Assembly: GCA_024233285.1 (NCBI GenBank)
Contig: JACKPU010000002.1
Span: 186,001-250,000, forward strand
DNA from: Opitutaceae bacterium
GTDB taxonomy: Bacteria > Verrucomicrobiota > Verrucomicrobiia > Opitutales > Opitutaceae
DNA: 64,000 nt
Direction of reading: 5' to 3'
The first letter of the stretch is position 1, and each line of letters opens with the position of its first letter. The translations under genes and the position numbers were made by a program. The notes under the pieces were generated by a model. The model searched no databases and was not told where the DNA came from. It saw only the letters and a list, made by a program, of their open reading frames with translations. Below are positions 43,622-53,547 of the stretch, in pieces.

Positions 43622-44974
43622 ATGCCCACGCCCCGTTTTGCCACGCGCACGCTTTATGCCCCGGCTCACTTTGGGAACAGTTACGAATGCCTGGGCGACA
43701 ACGAATTTCGCGCGCTGCTGACGACGTGGCGCGACTGGGGTTTCAACGAATTTGCCGGCTGGTTTGACCCGGCCAACTGCATCGATCCGTGGCACGAGGA
43801 TCCGTATTCGGAACAGTTGTATGATTTCAGCCGCGCGCAGCGCGACATGAACGTGCGGCGGTTTCAGGCCGCGCAATCGCTCGGTCTGCCCTGCGTCAGC
43901 GTGCTTACGCCCAACACGGTCTTTCAGGATCAATGCCGGCCTGACACGAATGCGACCAAAGGGGGTCGCATTTTCGGTCCGCTGGCCTGTCCGTCCGCGG
44001 CACCCGGCCGCGAGGTTATTCTCCGCAACCATGAGAACTGGTTTCGCACGTTGGCGCAGGGCGGGGTGAAGCTGCGCGCGATCGCGGCCTGCCCGTATGA
44101 TTTCGGCGGGTGCGCCTGCGAGAAATGCCAGCCGTGGATTTTGACTTTCGCCAAGCTCTGCCACGAATTGCATACGATCGCTGAGCGGCATCATCCCGGG
44201 GTCGAAATGCGCATGGTCGGCTGGTGGTGGTCGGCGGAGGAACACGAACAATTCGCCGATTGGGCGGACACGAACGCGCCGGGCTGGGTGAAGAGCATCA
44301 CCCTGCACATTCCCTACAGCGAAAGCGATGTGTCCGGCGTGCGCCTGCCCAAGGGCTGCGCGCGTCAGGCTTTCGTGCACATCGGTTATGCCGACGCCGC
44401 GGAACCGCGAGATCTCTACGGCCATCTCGGCCCGGTGATCGCGGCCGAACGCTTGGAGCGAACCCTGAACGCGCTGGCCCAGCGTGACTGCTCCGGCTGG
44501 ATGGCGTATTCCGAAGGTGTGTTTGACGATGTGAACAAGGCTATCGTCGCCGGGTTGTCCGCGGGCAAGGTCGCGTCGGCTGACGAAGCGTTGCAGGCCT
44601 ATGCGCAAATGCAGTTCGGCGCATCCGCCGAGGACGGTTCGGCGTGGGCGACATGGTTGCGCGGGTGTGGGCACCCATACGATCGCGATACGAATGCGGC
44701 GCAATGCGAACTGCAAACGCTCAAGTCCGCCAAACCCACCTGGCGGCTGCGCCAATGGGAGTTGAAGACCGAACTCATGCGGCATCACCGCGCAGCCGCG
44801 GCTGAAACTGATTCACCGGAGCGCACCGCCGCCCGCGCCGCAATTGATGCCGTGCAGGAAACCCTGCGTCGCGAAGTCTACGCACTCGGCCCGCAACGTT
44901 TCATTTTCGCCCGTAATTTCTCGCCGTTGGTTTGGCAAGGGGCGTTGCCGGCGGAAACGCGCAAGGAAGCGTGA
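43622..44974 (+). CDS. hypothetical protein, glycoside-hydrolase-like
   Basis: A 450-residue protein without signal peptide. The N-terminal region (NSYECLGDNEFRALLTTWRD; WGFNEFAGWFDPANCIDPWH) reads like a TIM barrel. A mid-protein CPYDFGGCACEKCQPW segment with a CxCxxC motif resembles barrels of DUF4838/hexosaminidase-like proteins, where similar Cys-rich loops occur. Other conserved-looking parts are VEMRMVGWWWSAEEHEQFAD and DCSGWMAYSEGVFDDVNKA. The function is not established; a carbohydrate-active role is inferred from fold-like features only. It is the last intact gene before the decayed region. Confidence 0.6.
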   Translation: MPTPRFATRTLYAPAHFGNSYECLGDNEFRALLTTWRDWGFNEFAGWFDPANCIDPWHEDPYSEQLYDFSRAQRDMNVRRFQAAQSLGLPCVSVLTPNTVFQDQCRPDTNATKGGRIFGPLACPSAAPGREVILRNHENWFRTLAQGGVKLRAIAACPYDFGGCACEKCQPWILTFAKLCHELHTIAERHHPGVEMRMVGWWWSAEEHEQFADWADTNAPGWVKSITLHIPYSESDVSGVRLPKGCARQAFVHIGYADAAEPRDLYGHLGPVIAAERLERTLNALAQRDCSGWMAYSEGVFDDVNKAIVAGLSAGKVASADEALQAYAQMQFGASAEDGSAWATWLRGCGHPYDRDTNAAQCELQTLKSAKPTWRLRQWELKTELMRHHRAAAAETDSPERTAARAAIDAVQETLRREVYALGPQRFIFARNFSPLVWQGALPAETRKEA

Positions 44975-45099
44975 ATTGTCCCGTAAGTTGTGGCAGACAT
45001 CCTCATTGCTGAAGGATACAATCCTTGCTGGCTAAGCTATTTCCAATCCTCGCGCTCGCCATTAAGATAATCGCGCACGACCCCTAACTTGTGTTCTAG

Positions 45100-45790
45100 G
45101 TGTCCTCGCCGTGCCTTTCTGTTGCGGTCGGCGAACGCCGGCCCCGATGGGAAGCAGCCCTGGGTCTCAGTATGCCCCGACCTGCCGGGGCTGCCGGCGG
45201 CCGAGGAGGCGTGGATGTTTGAACGGTTCCTCGAGGAAAGAACTTCGATTGCGGGCGTGGATGTTGGCGAATCGTTCGGCAGCCCGAGCGGACGAGAAAG
45301 CTTTTTCCGCGCTGTATGAGCAACTCGTGCGCCGCCAGGGTTTGCCCTGAAACCCTGCCTGTTGGCGCGCAGTCGCGGCAGGTTGATGCTCTGACAACTG
45401 GGCGGTCGAGCATCCGCGAAAGTCGCAGCCGTGGCCGGCATTTATCCAGTTTGCAATCTGACGAATTATCCCGTGCTTGGCCAAGGCCGCTCCGGCCTAC
45501 GGATGCGACGAAGCCCAGTTTGGCGGCGGCTCGCCCAGCACAATCCCGTCGATCGGCTGGAGCCGCTGGCTTCAATAAGGTGCCGATCCTGCATTTGCAT
45601 GGCGATCAGGATGAAATCGTCCCGCTGGCAGAAAATAGCCGCTCGCCGATCGTTATCGCCGGCACGGCGGCGCAGTGCGTCTGATCGTCTATCCGGGGCA
45701 GGGGCACAATTTCAGTGGCGGGATGGTTTCCAGTCGCCAGGCTGGTGGATTTCAACATTGCACAGCAAGCCTTGAGCTGCTCACCGCATA
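45100..45790 (+). pseudogene. decayed alpha/beta hydrolase
   Basis: Pieces of one protein appear in order but in different frames. Frame a reads LLRSANAGPDGKQPWVSVCP and FGSPSGRESFFRAV before a stop. A second frame continues LYEQLVRRQG. A third gives KVAAVAGIYPVCNLTNYP and AQHNPVDRLEPLASI. Then come VPILHLHGDQDEIVPLAENS and finally VRLIVYPGQGHNFSGGM, the aspartate and histidine loops of an alpha/beta hydrolase. The nucleophile elbow (GxSxG) region is lost near 45350-45420. At least four frameshifts plus an internal deletion make it inactive. The borders are approximate. Confidence 0.8.
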
Positions 45791-45883
45791 CGGACGACGA
45801 GCACAAGCATGGCTTGAATTTCCGACCAACGGTTTCGGCGTGCCGCAGAAACGTCCGCGCGCTATTATATCGGAGAACCCTTC

Positions 45884-45950
45884 GTAAGAAACCTGATCGT
45901 CATCAATCACGTTACTCTGGACGGAGTCATGTAGGCGCCCGCGCTCAAAG
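45884..45950 (+). pseudogene. fragment of a RibD/DHFR-family gene
   Basis: The frame starting at 45884 reads VRNLIVINHVTLDGVM, then TAG, then APA. This matches the start of dihydrofolate-reductase/RibD C-terminal-domain proteins (typically NLIVINHVTLDGVMQAPG), with the Gln codon CAG changed to the stop TAG. Nothing family-like follows after about 45950. It is a remnant next to the decayed hydrolase. No gene was seen from 44975 to 45099 or from 45951 to 46110. Confidence 0.6.
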
Positions 45951-46110
45951 GGTGTGGGAGCAATCTTAACACCCACTGCGGGCTTGGCTCAGCTAGGCTC
46001 GGTGGGGATTGACTCGCTGTGTTCGGGGCTGGCGCCCCAAAGCCGGTGGCTTTGCCCCTATTCCCACCTCTGCATCCGCTGCGCGTCTGCCGTGTCGCTT
46101 CGCGCCACGC

Positions 46111-46219
<109 letters not shown>

Positions 46220-46419
46220 GGGTTGCCCGCGGGACTGTTTATTCAACAGGCCTGCAGTTGAGCGAGGGAAGAAGAAAGCGTTTCCGGGGCGGCTTGGTCA
46301 ATGGCAAATCCGCGGCGTTTTTACACTCGCACAACTTTTTTGGAAAATGCCACTTGCACGGTCAGAGCCCGACCATAACGCTGGAAGGGATTTTGTTCAG
46401 CACGAACTGTGAATAGCTC

Positions 46420-46929
46420 ATGGTAACCTCCAACACAGAACTGGCCTACAACAGCAAGGTCGAGGGCGAAGCCATCGTCACTCGCGCCGATGCGGTTATC
46501 AACTGGATCCGCACCAACTCCATGTGGCCCATGCCCATGGGACTGGCTTGCTGTGCCATTGAGCTCATGGCGACCGCATCCTCGCGGTTCGACATCGCAC
46601 GCTTTGGCGCCGAGGTCATGCGCTTCTCCCCGCGTCAGGCCGATTGCATGATCGTCGCCGGCACCGTGACCTACAAGATGGCCTCTTCGTTGCGCCGCAT
46701 CTACGATCAGATGGCCGCGCCGAAATGGGTCATCGCGATGGGCGCCTGCGCTTCGTCCGGCGGCATGTATCGCAGCTATGCGACGCTGCAGGGCGTGGAC
46801 CGGATCGTGCCGGTGGACGTTTACATCAGCGGTTGCCCGCCGCGTCCCGAGGCTCTGCTTGACGCCTTGATGAAGCTGCAGGCCAAGGTGGGCAAAGAAC
46901 GCTCGGCCAAGAACCTGTTGACCGCTTAA
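46420..46929 (+). CDS. nuoB: NADH-quinone oxidoreductase subunit B
   Basis: A 169-residue complex I connecting subunit carrying cluster N2. It shows the adjacent cysteines in GLACCAIELMA plus Cys in MGACASSGGMY and ISGCPPRPEALL, all four ligands present. N2 passes electrons to quinone at the interface with NuoD and NuoH. It is the first gene of the nuo operon: no nuoA lies between it and tRNA-Ser 200 bases upstream. The promoter is presumably in that gap. Confidence 0.97.
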   Translation: MVTSNTELAYNSKVEGEAIVTRADAVINWIRTNSMWPMPMGLACCAIELMATASSRFDIARFGAEVMRFSPRQADCMIVAGTVTYKMASSLRRIYDQMAAPKWVIAMGACASSGGMYRSYATLQGVDRIVPVDVYISGCPPRPEALLDALMKLQAKVGKERSAKNLLTA

Positions 46930-46948
46930 TCGTCCCGCTTCCGCGCTC

Positions 46949-47584
46949 ATGTCCGACACCACCACCGCCGATATCACGGCCCTGATTCAGGAAAAATTTC
47001 CCCAGGCGACCGCCCGCGCCAGTCTCGACCATCCCGCGCTGGATGTGCCCGCCGGCGATCTGCTCGCGGTGCTGAAAACGCTGCGCGACGCCCACGGCTA
47101 CGACATGCTGGTGGATGTGACCGCGATCGACTGGGCCGAGGGCGCCAATCCGCGGTTCACGGCGGTCTACCACCTTTATTCGACCACCGGGCATCATTAC
47201 GTGCGCGTCGCCACGGCTTGCACGGGGGATGACTCCGCGCCGGTGGCCCCGAGCGTCACCGGTCTGTGGCCCGCGGCCGACTGGCACGAACGCGAAACCT
47301 ACGACATGTTTGGGATTCGTTTCGAAGGACACCCGGACCTGCGCCGCATTTTGATGTGGGAGGGCTATCCTTATCATCCCCTGCGCAAGGAATTCCCGCT
47401 CGCCGGCATTGAAACCGAATTGCCCGATCCGGAAGTCGCCGCCGAGACCAAGGCCAAGGTCAAGGCCGCGCCCATGATGGGCGGCCCCTTTGTTGCCTCC
47501 AGCGGAGAAATGAATCTGACCGAAGCCGAGCCCCGCGCCAAGGACGAGAGCTGGAACGAATCCAGCGAAAAACCCGGAGCCTGA
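46949..47584 (+). CDS. nuoC: NADH-quinone oxidoreductase subunit C
   Basis: A 211-residue 30-kDa-type subunit. Signature segments are YDMLVDVTAIDW, WHERETYDMFGIRFEGHPDL and RRILMWEGYPYHPLRKEFPL. It stabilises the hydrophilic arm next to NuoD. It is a separate gene, not fused to nuoD as in E. coli. The C-terminal 40 residues are polar and probably flexible. Confidence 0.95.
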   Translation: MSDTTTADITALIQEKFPQATARASLDHPALDVPAGDLLAVLKTLRDAHGYDMLVDVTAIDWAEGANPRFTAVYHLYSTTGHHYVRVATACTGDDSAPVAPSVTGLWPAADWHERETYDMFGIRFEGHPDLRRILMWEGYPYHPLRKEFPLAGIETELPDPEVAAETKAKVKAAPMMGGPFVASSGEMNLTEAEPRAKDESWNESSEKPGA

Positions 47585-47590
47585 CCCAGC

Positions 47591-48817
47591 ATGGCCACTG
47601 AATTTGCTTATCCTGACGCCACCGCGAAAAACGCGGCGGGTGAATTCGAGACCGAGAAGATGTCCCTATCGATGGGTCCGTCGCACCCGTCCACTCACGG
47701 CGTGTTGCGCGTCCAGATGGAACTCGACGGCGAGGTCGTGACCAAGGCGGAACCGGTCATCGGTTACCTCCATCGCGGCGACGAGAAGATCGCCGAGAAC
47801 ATGACTTACAACCAGTTCGTGCCCTACACGGACCGGTTGGACTACCTCGCGCCGCTCGCCAACAACATGGCCTATGCGATCGCGGTCGAGAAGCTCGCCA
47901 AGCTCGAGGTGCCGGAGCGCTGCCAGGCGATCCGCGTGATCTCGGCCGAGATGGCCCGCATTTCCGCCCACTTGCTTGGTCTCGGCGCCTTCGGCATCGA
48001 TACCGGCGCATGGACGGTGTTCATGTATGCGTTCACCGAACGCGAAAAACTCTACAAGCTCTTCGAAGAACTGACCGGCGCGCGCTTTACGACCAGCTAC
48101 ACCCGCATCGGCGGCGTGGCCCGTGATGTGCCCGAGGGTTGGACCGATCGTGTTGACGCGTTCTGCGACCAGTTCCTGCCGATCCTCGAGGAGATTCTCG
48201 CACTGCTCACCCGCAACAAGATCTTCATGGATCGCACGGTTGGCGTCGGCGTCATTTCTAAGGAAGACGCCATCGCCTACGGTCTCACCGGCCCGAACCT
48301 GCGTGGTTCCGGCGTGGCGATGGACCTCCGCAAGGACCGGCCTTACAGCGGCTACGAGAAATACGAGTTCGACGTGCCCGTCGGCACGACCGGTGACTCC
48401 TATGACCGCTACCTCGTGCGCGGCGAAGAAATGCGCCAGTCCGTCCGCATCATCAAGCAAGCCATCAAGGCCTTCCCCGGTGGCGATTGGTATGCGAAGG
48501 ATGCCCGCAAGATTTTCGCGCCGCCGAAGGACAAGATCCTCACCTCGATGGAGGAGTTGATCCAGAACTTCATGATCGTGACCGAGGGCCCGCAGATGCC
48601 GGCCGGCGAAGTCTACTTCGAGGCCGAAAACCCGAAGGGTGCGCTCGGTTTCTACATCGTCAGCAAGGGTGGCGGCGTGCCGTATCGCATGAAGATTCGC
48701 GCCCCGTCGTTCTGCAATCTCTCCATTCTGCCCAAGGTCTGCGCCGGATCCATGATTTCCGACGTCGTTTCCATTCTCGGTTCGCTCGACTTCGTGATGG
48801 GCGAGTGTGACCGCTAA
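47591..48817 (+). CDS. nuoD: NADH-quinone oxidoreductase subunit D
   Basis: A 408-residue 49-kDa-type subunit descended from NiFe-hydrogenase large subunits. It begins with SMGPSHPSTHGVLRVQMELD, and IGYLHRGDEKIAENMTYNQF carries quinone-site residues. The end DFVMGECDR is the full-length terminus. It forms most of the quinone pocket with NuoB. It starts 6 bases after nuoC. Confidence 0.97.
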   Translation: MATEFAYPDATAKNAAGEFETEKMSLSMGPSHPSTHGVLRVQMELDGEVVTKAEPVIGYLHRGDEKIAENMTYNQFVPYTDRLDYLAPLANNMAYAIAVEKLAKLEVPERCQAIRVISAEMARISAHLLGLGAFGIDTGAWTVFMYAFTEREKLYKLFEELTGARFTTSYTRIGGVARDVPEGWTDRVDAFCDQFLPILEEILALLTRNKIFMDRTVGVGVISKEDAIAYGLTGPNLRGSGVAMDLRKDRPYSGYEKYEFDVPVGTTGDSYDRYLVRGEEMRQSVRIIKQAIKAFPGGDWYAKDARKIFAPPKDKILTSMEELIQNFMIVTEGPQMPAGEVYFEAENPKGALGFYIVSKGGGVPYRMKIRAPSFCNLSILPKVCAGSMISDVVSILGSLDFVMGECDR

Positions 48818-48831
48818 ATTTTTACCGCCTG

Positions 48832-49317
48832 ATGAATCTCAAGCCCGAAACATTGCAGCGCATCGACGAGGTGATCACGCATTACCCGCAGAAGCGCAGC
48901 GCCACGCTTCCGCTCCTGCACCTCATCCAGGAAGACATCGGTTATCTGCCGCCCGAAACCACCGAGTGGGTCGCGGCGAAGCTCGAGATTCAGCCGATCA
49001 ATGTTTACGAGGTGATCACGTTCTACCCGATGTTCCGCCAGAAGCCGATCGGCCGGCGGCACATCCGCGTCTGTCGCACGCTCTCCTGCGCGCTCAACGG
49101 CGGCTACAAGACCTGCGACGCGATCAAGCAGGAGTTCAACACCGGGATGAATGAGATCTCGCCCGACGGCGAAGTGACCGTCGAATTCGTCGAGTGCCTC
49201 GCCAGCTGCGGCTCCGGTCCGGTCATCATGGTGGATGACGAACTGCACGAGCACGTCGACTGCGCCAAGGCCAGGCAGATCGCCGCCCAAATCAAAGCCG
49301 AAGCCGCCCAACGCTGA
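48832..49317 (+). CDS. nuoE: NADH-quinone oxidoreductase subunit E
   Basis: A 161-residue 24-kDa-type subunit with the N1a [2Fe-2S] ligands as Cys-x4-Cys (VCRTLSCAL) and Cys-x3-Cys (VECLASCGSGP). It pairs with NuoF in the NADH dehydrogenase tip. It begins 14 bases after nuoD. Confidence 0.95.
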   Translation: MNLKPETLQRIDEVITHYPQKRSATLPLLHLIQEDIGYLPPETTEWVAAKLEIQPINVYEVITFYPMFRQKPIGRRHIRVCRTLSCALNGGYKTCDAIKQEFNTGMNEISPDGEVTVEFVECLASCGSGPVIMVDDELHEHVDCAKARQIAAQIKAEAAQR

Positions 49318-49322
49318 ACGCC

Positions 49323-50666
49323 ATGCCCGAACAACGACGCATCATTTTCAAACACATCGACGAGGCCGGCTACTCCAACGACATCGATTGCTACATCCGC
49401 AACGGTGGCTACGAGACGCTGAAGAAGTCGGTCACGCAAAAGCCAGAAGACCTGCGTGAGGAGGTCAAAAAATCCGGCCTGCGCGGCCGCGGCGGCGCCG
49501 GTTTCCCCTGCGGCGTCAAGTGGGGCCTCGTGGACCGCAAGTCCGGCAAGCCGATCTACCTGATCGTCAATGCCGACGAGTCCGAGCCCGGCACCTTCAA
49601 GGACCGCTACATCATTCATCAGGACCCGCACCAGTTGATCGAAGGCACGATGATCTCGTGTTTCGCCAACGGCGTGAAGCAGGCCTACATTTACATCCGC
49701 GGCGAATTCCCGCACGGCGCGCGCATCCTGGAGAAGGCGATCCAGGAAGCCCGGGACAAGAACCTCGTCGGCGAGAACATCCTCGGCACCGGTTACTCCT
49801 GCGACATCTTCGTGCATCGCGGTGCCGGCGCCTACATCTGTGGCGAGGAAACCGGCCTGATCGAATCGCTCGAAGGCAAGCGCGCCAACCCGCGCATCAA
49901 GCCCCCGTATTTCCCCGCGGTCCTCGGTCTTTATCAGTGCCCGACGATCGTGAACAATGTCGAGACGCTGTGCCACGTGAAGCACATCATCGACATGGGC
50001 GGCGACGAATACGCCAAGATCGGCACCCCCGGTAACACCGGCACCCGCATCTTCTGTGTCTCCGGCCACGTCAAGAAACCGGGCTATTACGAGTTCGAGT
50101 GCGGCAAGATCACCATGGGCCAGCTGCTCAACGAGGTCTGCGGCGGCCCGCGCGACGGCCGCACGTTCAAGGCCGTCATCCCTGGCGGCTCGTCGGCCAA
50201 GATCCTCAAGTTCGGCGAACGCTTCAAAGGCAAGTCCCGCGCCGGCGTCGAATACGATTGGGGCGTCGAGGACGTGCCGATGGATTTCGATTCGCTCGCC
50301 ATGATCGGCACGATGGGCGGCTCCGGCGGCGTCATCGTCATGGACCACTCGGTCAACATGGTCGAGGCCCTCGCCAACATCAACGCGTTCTACTCCCACG
50401 AGTCCTGCGGCCAGTGCACCCCCTGTCGCGAAGGCTCGCTGTGGATGAAGAAGATTTCCTCGCGCATGGTGCACGGTGCCGCCCGCAAGGAGGACGCCGC
50501 GCTGCTCAAGGGCGTGGCCGACCAGATTCCCGGCCGCACCATCTGCGCCTTCGGCGAAGCCTGCTCGTGGCCGACCCAAAGCTTCCTCAGCAAGTTCAAG
50601 GACGAGTTCGAGTCCTACGCCGAGACCAAGAAGTCCAAGCCCGCCGATTCCCTCGAACTGGTTTAA
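49323..50666 (+). CDS. nuoF: NADH-quinone oxidoreductase subunit F
   Basis: A 447-residue 51-kDa-type subunit, site of NADH oxidation. The FMN/NADH-binding glycine-rich loop is LRGRGGAGFPCGVKWG, followed by NADESEPGTFKDRYI and AYICGEETGLIESLEG. The N3 cluster motif is SCGQCTPCREG, with its fourth Cys in AFGEACSWP. All required residues are visible. It starts 5 bases after nuoE. Confidence 0.97.
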   Translation: MPEQRRIIFKHIDEAGYSNDIDCYIRNGGYETLKKSVTQKPEDLREEVKKSGLRGRGGAGFPCGVKWGLVDRKSGKPIYLIVNADESEPGTFKDRYIIHQDPHQLIEGTMISCFANGVKQAYIYIRGEFPHGARILEKAIQEARDKNLVGENILGTGYSCDIFVHRGAGAYICGEETGLIESLEGKRANPRIKPPYFPAVLGLYQCPTIVNNVETLCHVKHIIDMGGDEYAKIGTPGNTGTRIFCVSGHVKKPGYYEFECGKITMGQLLNEVCGGPRDGRTFKAVIPGGSSAKILKFGERFKGKSRAGVEYDWGVEDVPMDFDSLAMIGTMGGSGGVIVMDHSVNMVEALANINAFYSHESCGQCTPCREGSLWMKKISSRMVHGAARKEDAALLKGVADQIPGRTICAFGEACSWPTQSFLSKFKDEFESYAETKKSKPADSLELV

Positions 50667-50685
50667 TTCACCCTGACTTTTCGCA

Positions 50686-52380
50686 ATGATTCAGCCTGCC
50701 AAACCCGACCTCGTCACCGTCAACATCGACGGCAAGGAGATCGCCGTGCCGAAGGGCACGAACGTGATCGAGGCTGCGCGCCAGCTCGGCGTTGACATCC
50801 CGCACTACTGCTATCACCCGAAGCTCACGGTCGCGGGCAATTGCCGCATGTGCCTCATCGAGATGGGCATGCCCGCCGTCGATCCGGCCACCAAGGCGCC
50901 GGTCATGGACGAGGCCACCGGCAAGCAGAAGATCAACTGGATCCCGCGTCCTCAGATCGGTTGCGGCACCAACGCCATGCCCGGTCTGCACATCAAGACC
51001 AACTCGCCGATGGTGAAGGACTGCCGCGAGGGCGTGATGGAGTTTCTGCTTATCAATCACCCGCTTGATTGCCCGATCTGCGACCAGGCCGGCGAGTGCA
51101 AACTCCAGGAACAGGCCACCGGCTACGGCCGCGGTTACTCGCGCTTCATCGAACAGAAGAACGTCAAGCCGAAGCGCACGCAGCTTGGCCCGCGTGTCAC
51201 GCTCGACGACGAGCGCTGCATCCTCTGTTCGCGCTGCATCCGCTTCAGCAAGGAAATCGTCAAGGACGATGTGCTGGGCTTTGTGGACCGCGGCAGCTAC
51301 TCGACCCTGACCTGCTATCCCGGCAAGGAGCTGAAGAACAATTACTCGCTCAACACCGTGGACATCTGCCCGGTCGGCGCGCTCACCTCGACGGATTTTC
51401 GTTTCAAGATGCGCGTGTGGTTCCTCAAGCAGACCAACAGCATTTGCACCGAGTCTTCGGTTGGTGCCAACACCGTCGTTTGGTCGCGCGAAGGCGTCAT
51501 CTACCGCATCACGCCGCGGCAGAACGATACCGTGAACGACACGTGGATGACCGATTCCGGCCGCGCCCTCTACAAGCAGGTGCAGGCGCCGGATCGTTTG
51601 AAGGGCATCATGGTCAACGGGACGAGCAGCGCGCTCGACATCGCGGCCAACACGGTCGCTACGCTGGTCAAAGACGGCGGCGTGGCCGTCGTCGGTTCCG
51701 GTCGCAGCACGGTGGAAGAACAATTCCTGACGAAGAAACTCGCCGCCGCGCTCAAGGCGCCGGTGTCGTTGGTCAGCCGGGTGGGAGAGGGCGACAAGCT
51801 GCTCCTCTCCGCCGATCGCAATCCCAACGTCCGCGGCGCGCTGGTCACCGGTCTCATCTCCGCGTTGCCTGAACAAACGCTTGGCTCGCTTGCGGCCGAC
51901 ATCGACGCCGGCAAGGTCAAGACCGTCATCTCGATCGGCGAAGATCTCACCGCCGCCGGTTTGACCGCCGCGCAACTGGCCAAGGTTGCCGTCGTCTATC
52001 TGGGCACCCACGCCAACGCCACGAGCGAGGCCGCCAAGGTGCTGATCCCGACGCTTACCGTTTTTGAAAAATCCGGCACGCTGGTGAACCAGCAGTTCCG
52101 CATCCAGAAGTTCGCCAAGGCCGTGCCCGGTGTCGCCGGTGCGACTGATGATCTCGTGGTGCTGGCCAAACTGATCGCCGCCGTCGGTGGTGGTGAAGTC
52201 GCGGGCGAGATCAACGCACTCTGGAAGGCGATTGCCGCGGAAGTGCCCGCGCTTGGCACGATGACCTACCAAAACATTCCCGGCGACGGTCTGCTGCTCG
52301 ACGGCACGCCGTTTGCCGCGCTGCCCTTTGCTGAGGGCGCTACGCTTCACTATCAACCGGCCGCAGCCGCCACTGCCTGA
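50686..52380 (+). CDS. nuoG: NADH-quinone oxidoreductase subunit G (short form)
   Basis: A 564-residue 75-kDa-type subunit. The N-terminal [2Fe-2S] domain has HYCYHPKLTVAGNCRMCLIE and a fourth Cys in QIGCGTNAM. N5 is HPLDCPICDQAGEC. N4 shows DDERCILCSRC with Cys in TVDICPVGAL. The position of the optional N7 cluster reads ICTESSVGAN, keeping one Cys only, so N7 is absent. The molybdopterin-like C-terminal region is shorter than in E. coli NuoG (about 900 residues). It conducts electrons from NuoF to NuoI. Confidence 0.94.
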   Translation: MIQPAKPDLVTVNIDGKEIAVPKGTNVIEAARQLGVDIPHYCYHPKLTVAGNCRMCLIEMGMPAVDPATKAPVMDEATGKQKINWIPRPQIGCGTNAMPGLHIKTNSPMVKDCREGVMEFLLINHPLDCPICDQAGECKLQEQATGYGRGYSRFIEQKNVKPKRTQLGPRVTLDDERCILCSRCIRFSKEIVKDDVLGFVDRGSYSTLTCYPGKELKNNYSLNTVDICPVGALTSTDFRFKMRVWFLKQTNSICTESSVGANTVVWSREGVIYRITPRQNDTVNDTWMTDSGRALYKQVQAPDRLKGIMVNGTSSALDIAANTVATLVKDGGVAVVGSGRSTVEEQFLTKKLAAALKAPVSLVSRVGEGDKLLLSADRNPNVRGALVTGLISALPEQTLGSLAADIDAGKVKTVISIGEDLTAAGLTAAQLAKVAVVYLGTHANATSEAAKVLIPTLTVFEKSGTLVNQQFRIQKFAKAVPGVAGATDDLVVLAKLIAAVGGGEVAGEINALWKAIAAEVPALGTMTYQNIPGDGLLLDGTPFAALPFAEGATLHYQPAAAATA

Positions 52381-52385
52381 CCGCC

Positions 52386-53537
52386 ATGATCGAACTCTGG
52401 AACTCTCTCCATCCGCTCGTGCAAGGGGTCATCAAGGGCCTCGCGGTCATCGCCGTCATCTTCCCGCTGGCGGGCGCGTGTTCGCTCGCCGAGCGCAAGG
52501 TCTCGGCTTGGATCCAAGGTCGTCCCGGCCCGAACCGCGCCCGCATCTGGGGTATCGGTTATATCCCGGTGATCGGCCCGTTCCTCCAGCGGCTCGGCCT
52601 CTGGCACTTGCTGGCCGACGGGCTGAAATTCCTCTTCAAGGAGGATCCGGTTCCCGGCCACGTTAACAAATTCTACTTCTTTCTCGCCCCGGCCATTGCG
52701 TTGATTCCCGCGCTGACCACGGTCGTGGCCGTGCCGTTCGGCGCGTGGCTCGATGGTGAGACGGTGCAACCGCTCATCCTGGCCAATGTCGACGTCGGTC
52801 TGCTCGCCGTCTTCGCGGTTTCCTCGCTCGGCGTTTACTCGCTCATTCTCGCGGGTTGGGCCTCGAATTCAAAGTATCCCTTCCTCGGCGGTGTGCGCGC
52901 CTCGGCCCAGCTCATCTCCTACGAGCTGTCGATGACGCTCTCCGTGTTGCCGGTGTTTCTCTGGATCAATGCGCCGGGCATGTCCGGTTCGCTCGGGCTC
53001 GCCCGCGTAGTCGAATTTCAATCGCAACCCGGTTTCTGGGGTGGCGCATGGTTTATCTTCACGATGCCGCTTTGCGCGATCATCTTCCTGATCGCGCTCT
53101 TCGCCGAAACGAACCGTCACCCATTCGACATGCCGGAATCCGAATCCGACCTCGTGGGCGGTTTCCATACCGAATACGGCGCCTTCAAGTGGTCGATCTT
53201 CTTCGTCGCGGAATACGCGCACATGATCATTGGCTCCGGCGTCTTCACGCTGCTCTTCCTTGGCGGCTGGAATCCTCTGCCATGGGTCACGCTGGCCGAT
53301 GTGGCCAACCTGCTCGGCATCGCCGGCAACCCGCTGCTGGTCGGTATCGTTTCCATCGGCATCTTCCTCGGCAAGGTCGTCGCGCTGCTCTTCTTCTTCA
53401 TGTGGGTGCGCTGGACCGTGCCGCGCTTCCGTTACGACCAAGTCATGAAACTCGGCTGGCAGAAACTGCTGCCGCTCGCGATCGCCAACCTGTTCGCCTA
53501 CCTCATCGCGATCGCCTTCCTGCAACCCAAACTCTGA
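52386..53537 (+). CDS. nuoH: NADH-quinone oxidoreductase subunit H
   Basis: A 383-residue polytopic membrane subunit (8 or 9 helices). Conserved quinone-channel stretches are AERKVSAWIQGRPGPNRA, FAETNRHPFDMPESESDLVG and TEYGAFKWSIFFVAEYAHM. NuoH anchors the hydrophilic arm and lines the quinone tunnel. It is separated from nuoG by 5 bases. Confidence 0.97.
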   Translation: MIELWNSLHPLVQGVIKGLAVIAVIFPLAGACSLAERKVSAWIQGRPGPNRARIWGIGYIPVIGPFLQRLGLWHLLADGLKFLFKEDPVPGHVNKFYFFLAPAIALIPALTTVVAVPFGAWLDGETVQPLILANVDVGLLAVFAVSSLGVYSLILAGWASNSKYPFLGGVRASAQLISYELSMTLSVLPVFLWINAPGMSGSLGLARVVEFQSQPGFWGGAWFIFTMPLCAIIFLIALFAETNRHPFDMPESESDLVGGFHTEYGAFKWSIFFVAEYAHMIIGSGVFTLLFLGGWNPLPWVTLADVANLLGIAGNPLLVGIVSIGIFLGKVVALLFFFMWVRWTVPRFRYDQVMKLGWQKLLPLAIANLFAYLIAIAFLQPKL

Positions 53538-53547
53538 TTTTCGCGCC

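Noticed and set aside
43532..44788. Long minus-strand extension of the transglutaminase-like gene up to 44788
   Set aside because: The extension is antisense to the gene at 43622; the signal peptide at 43531 marks the true start.
46321..46419. Looked for a nuoA gene or promoter in the gap before nuoB
   Set aside because: No NuoA-like frame; TTGCAC near 46354 lacks a properly spaced -10, so no promoter was annotated.
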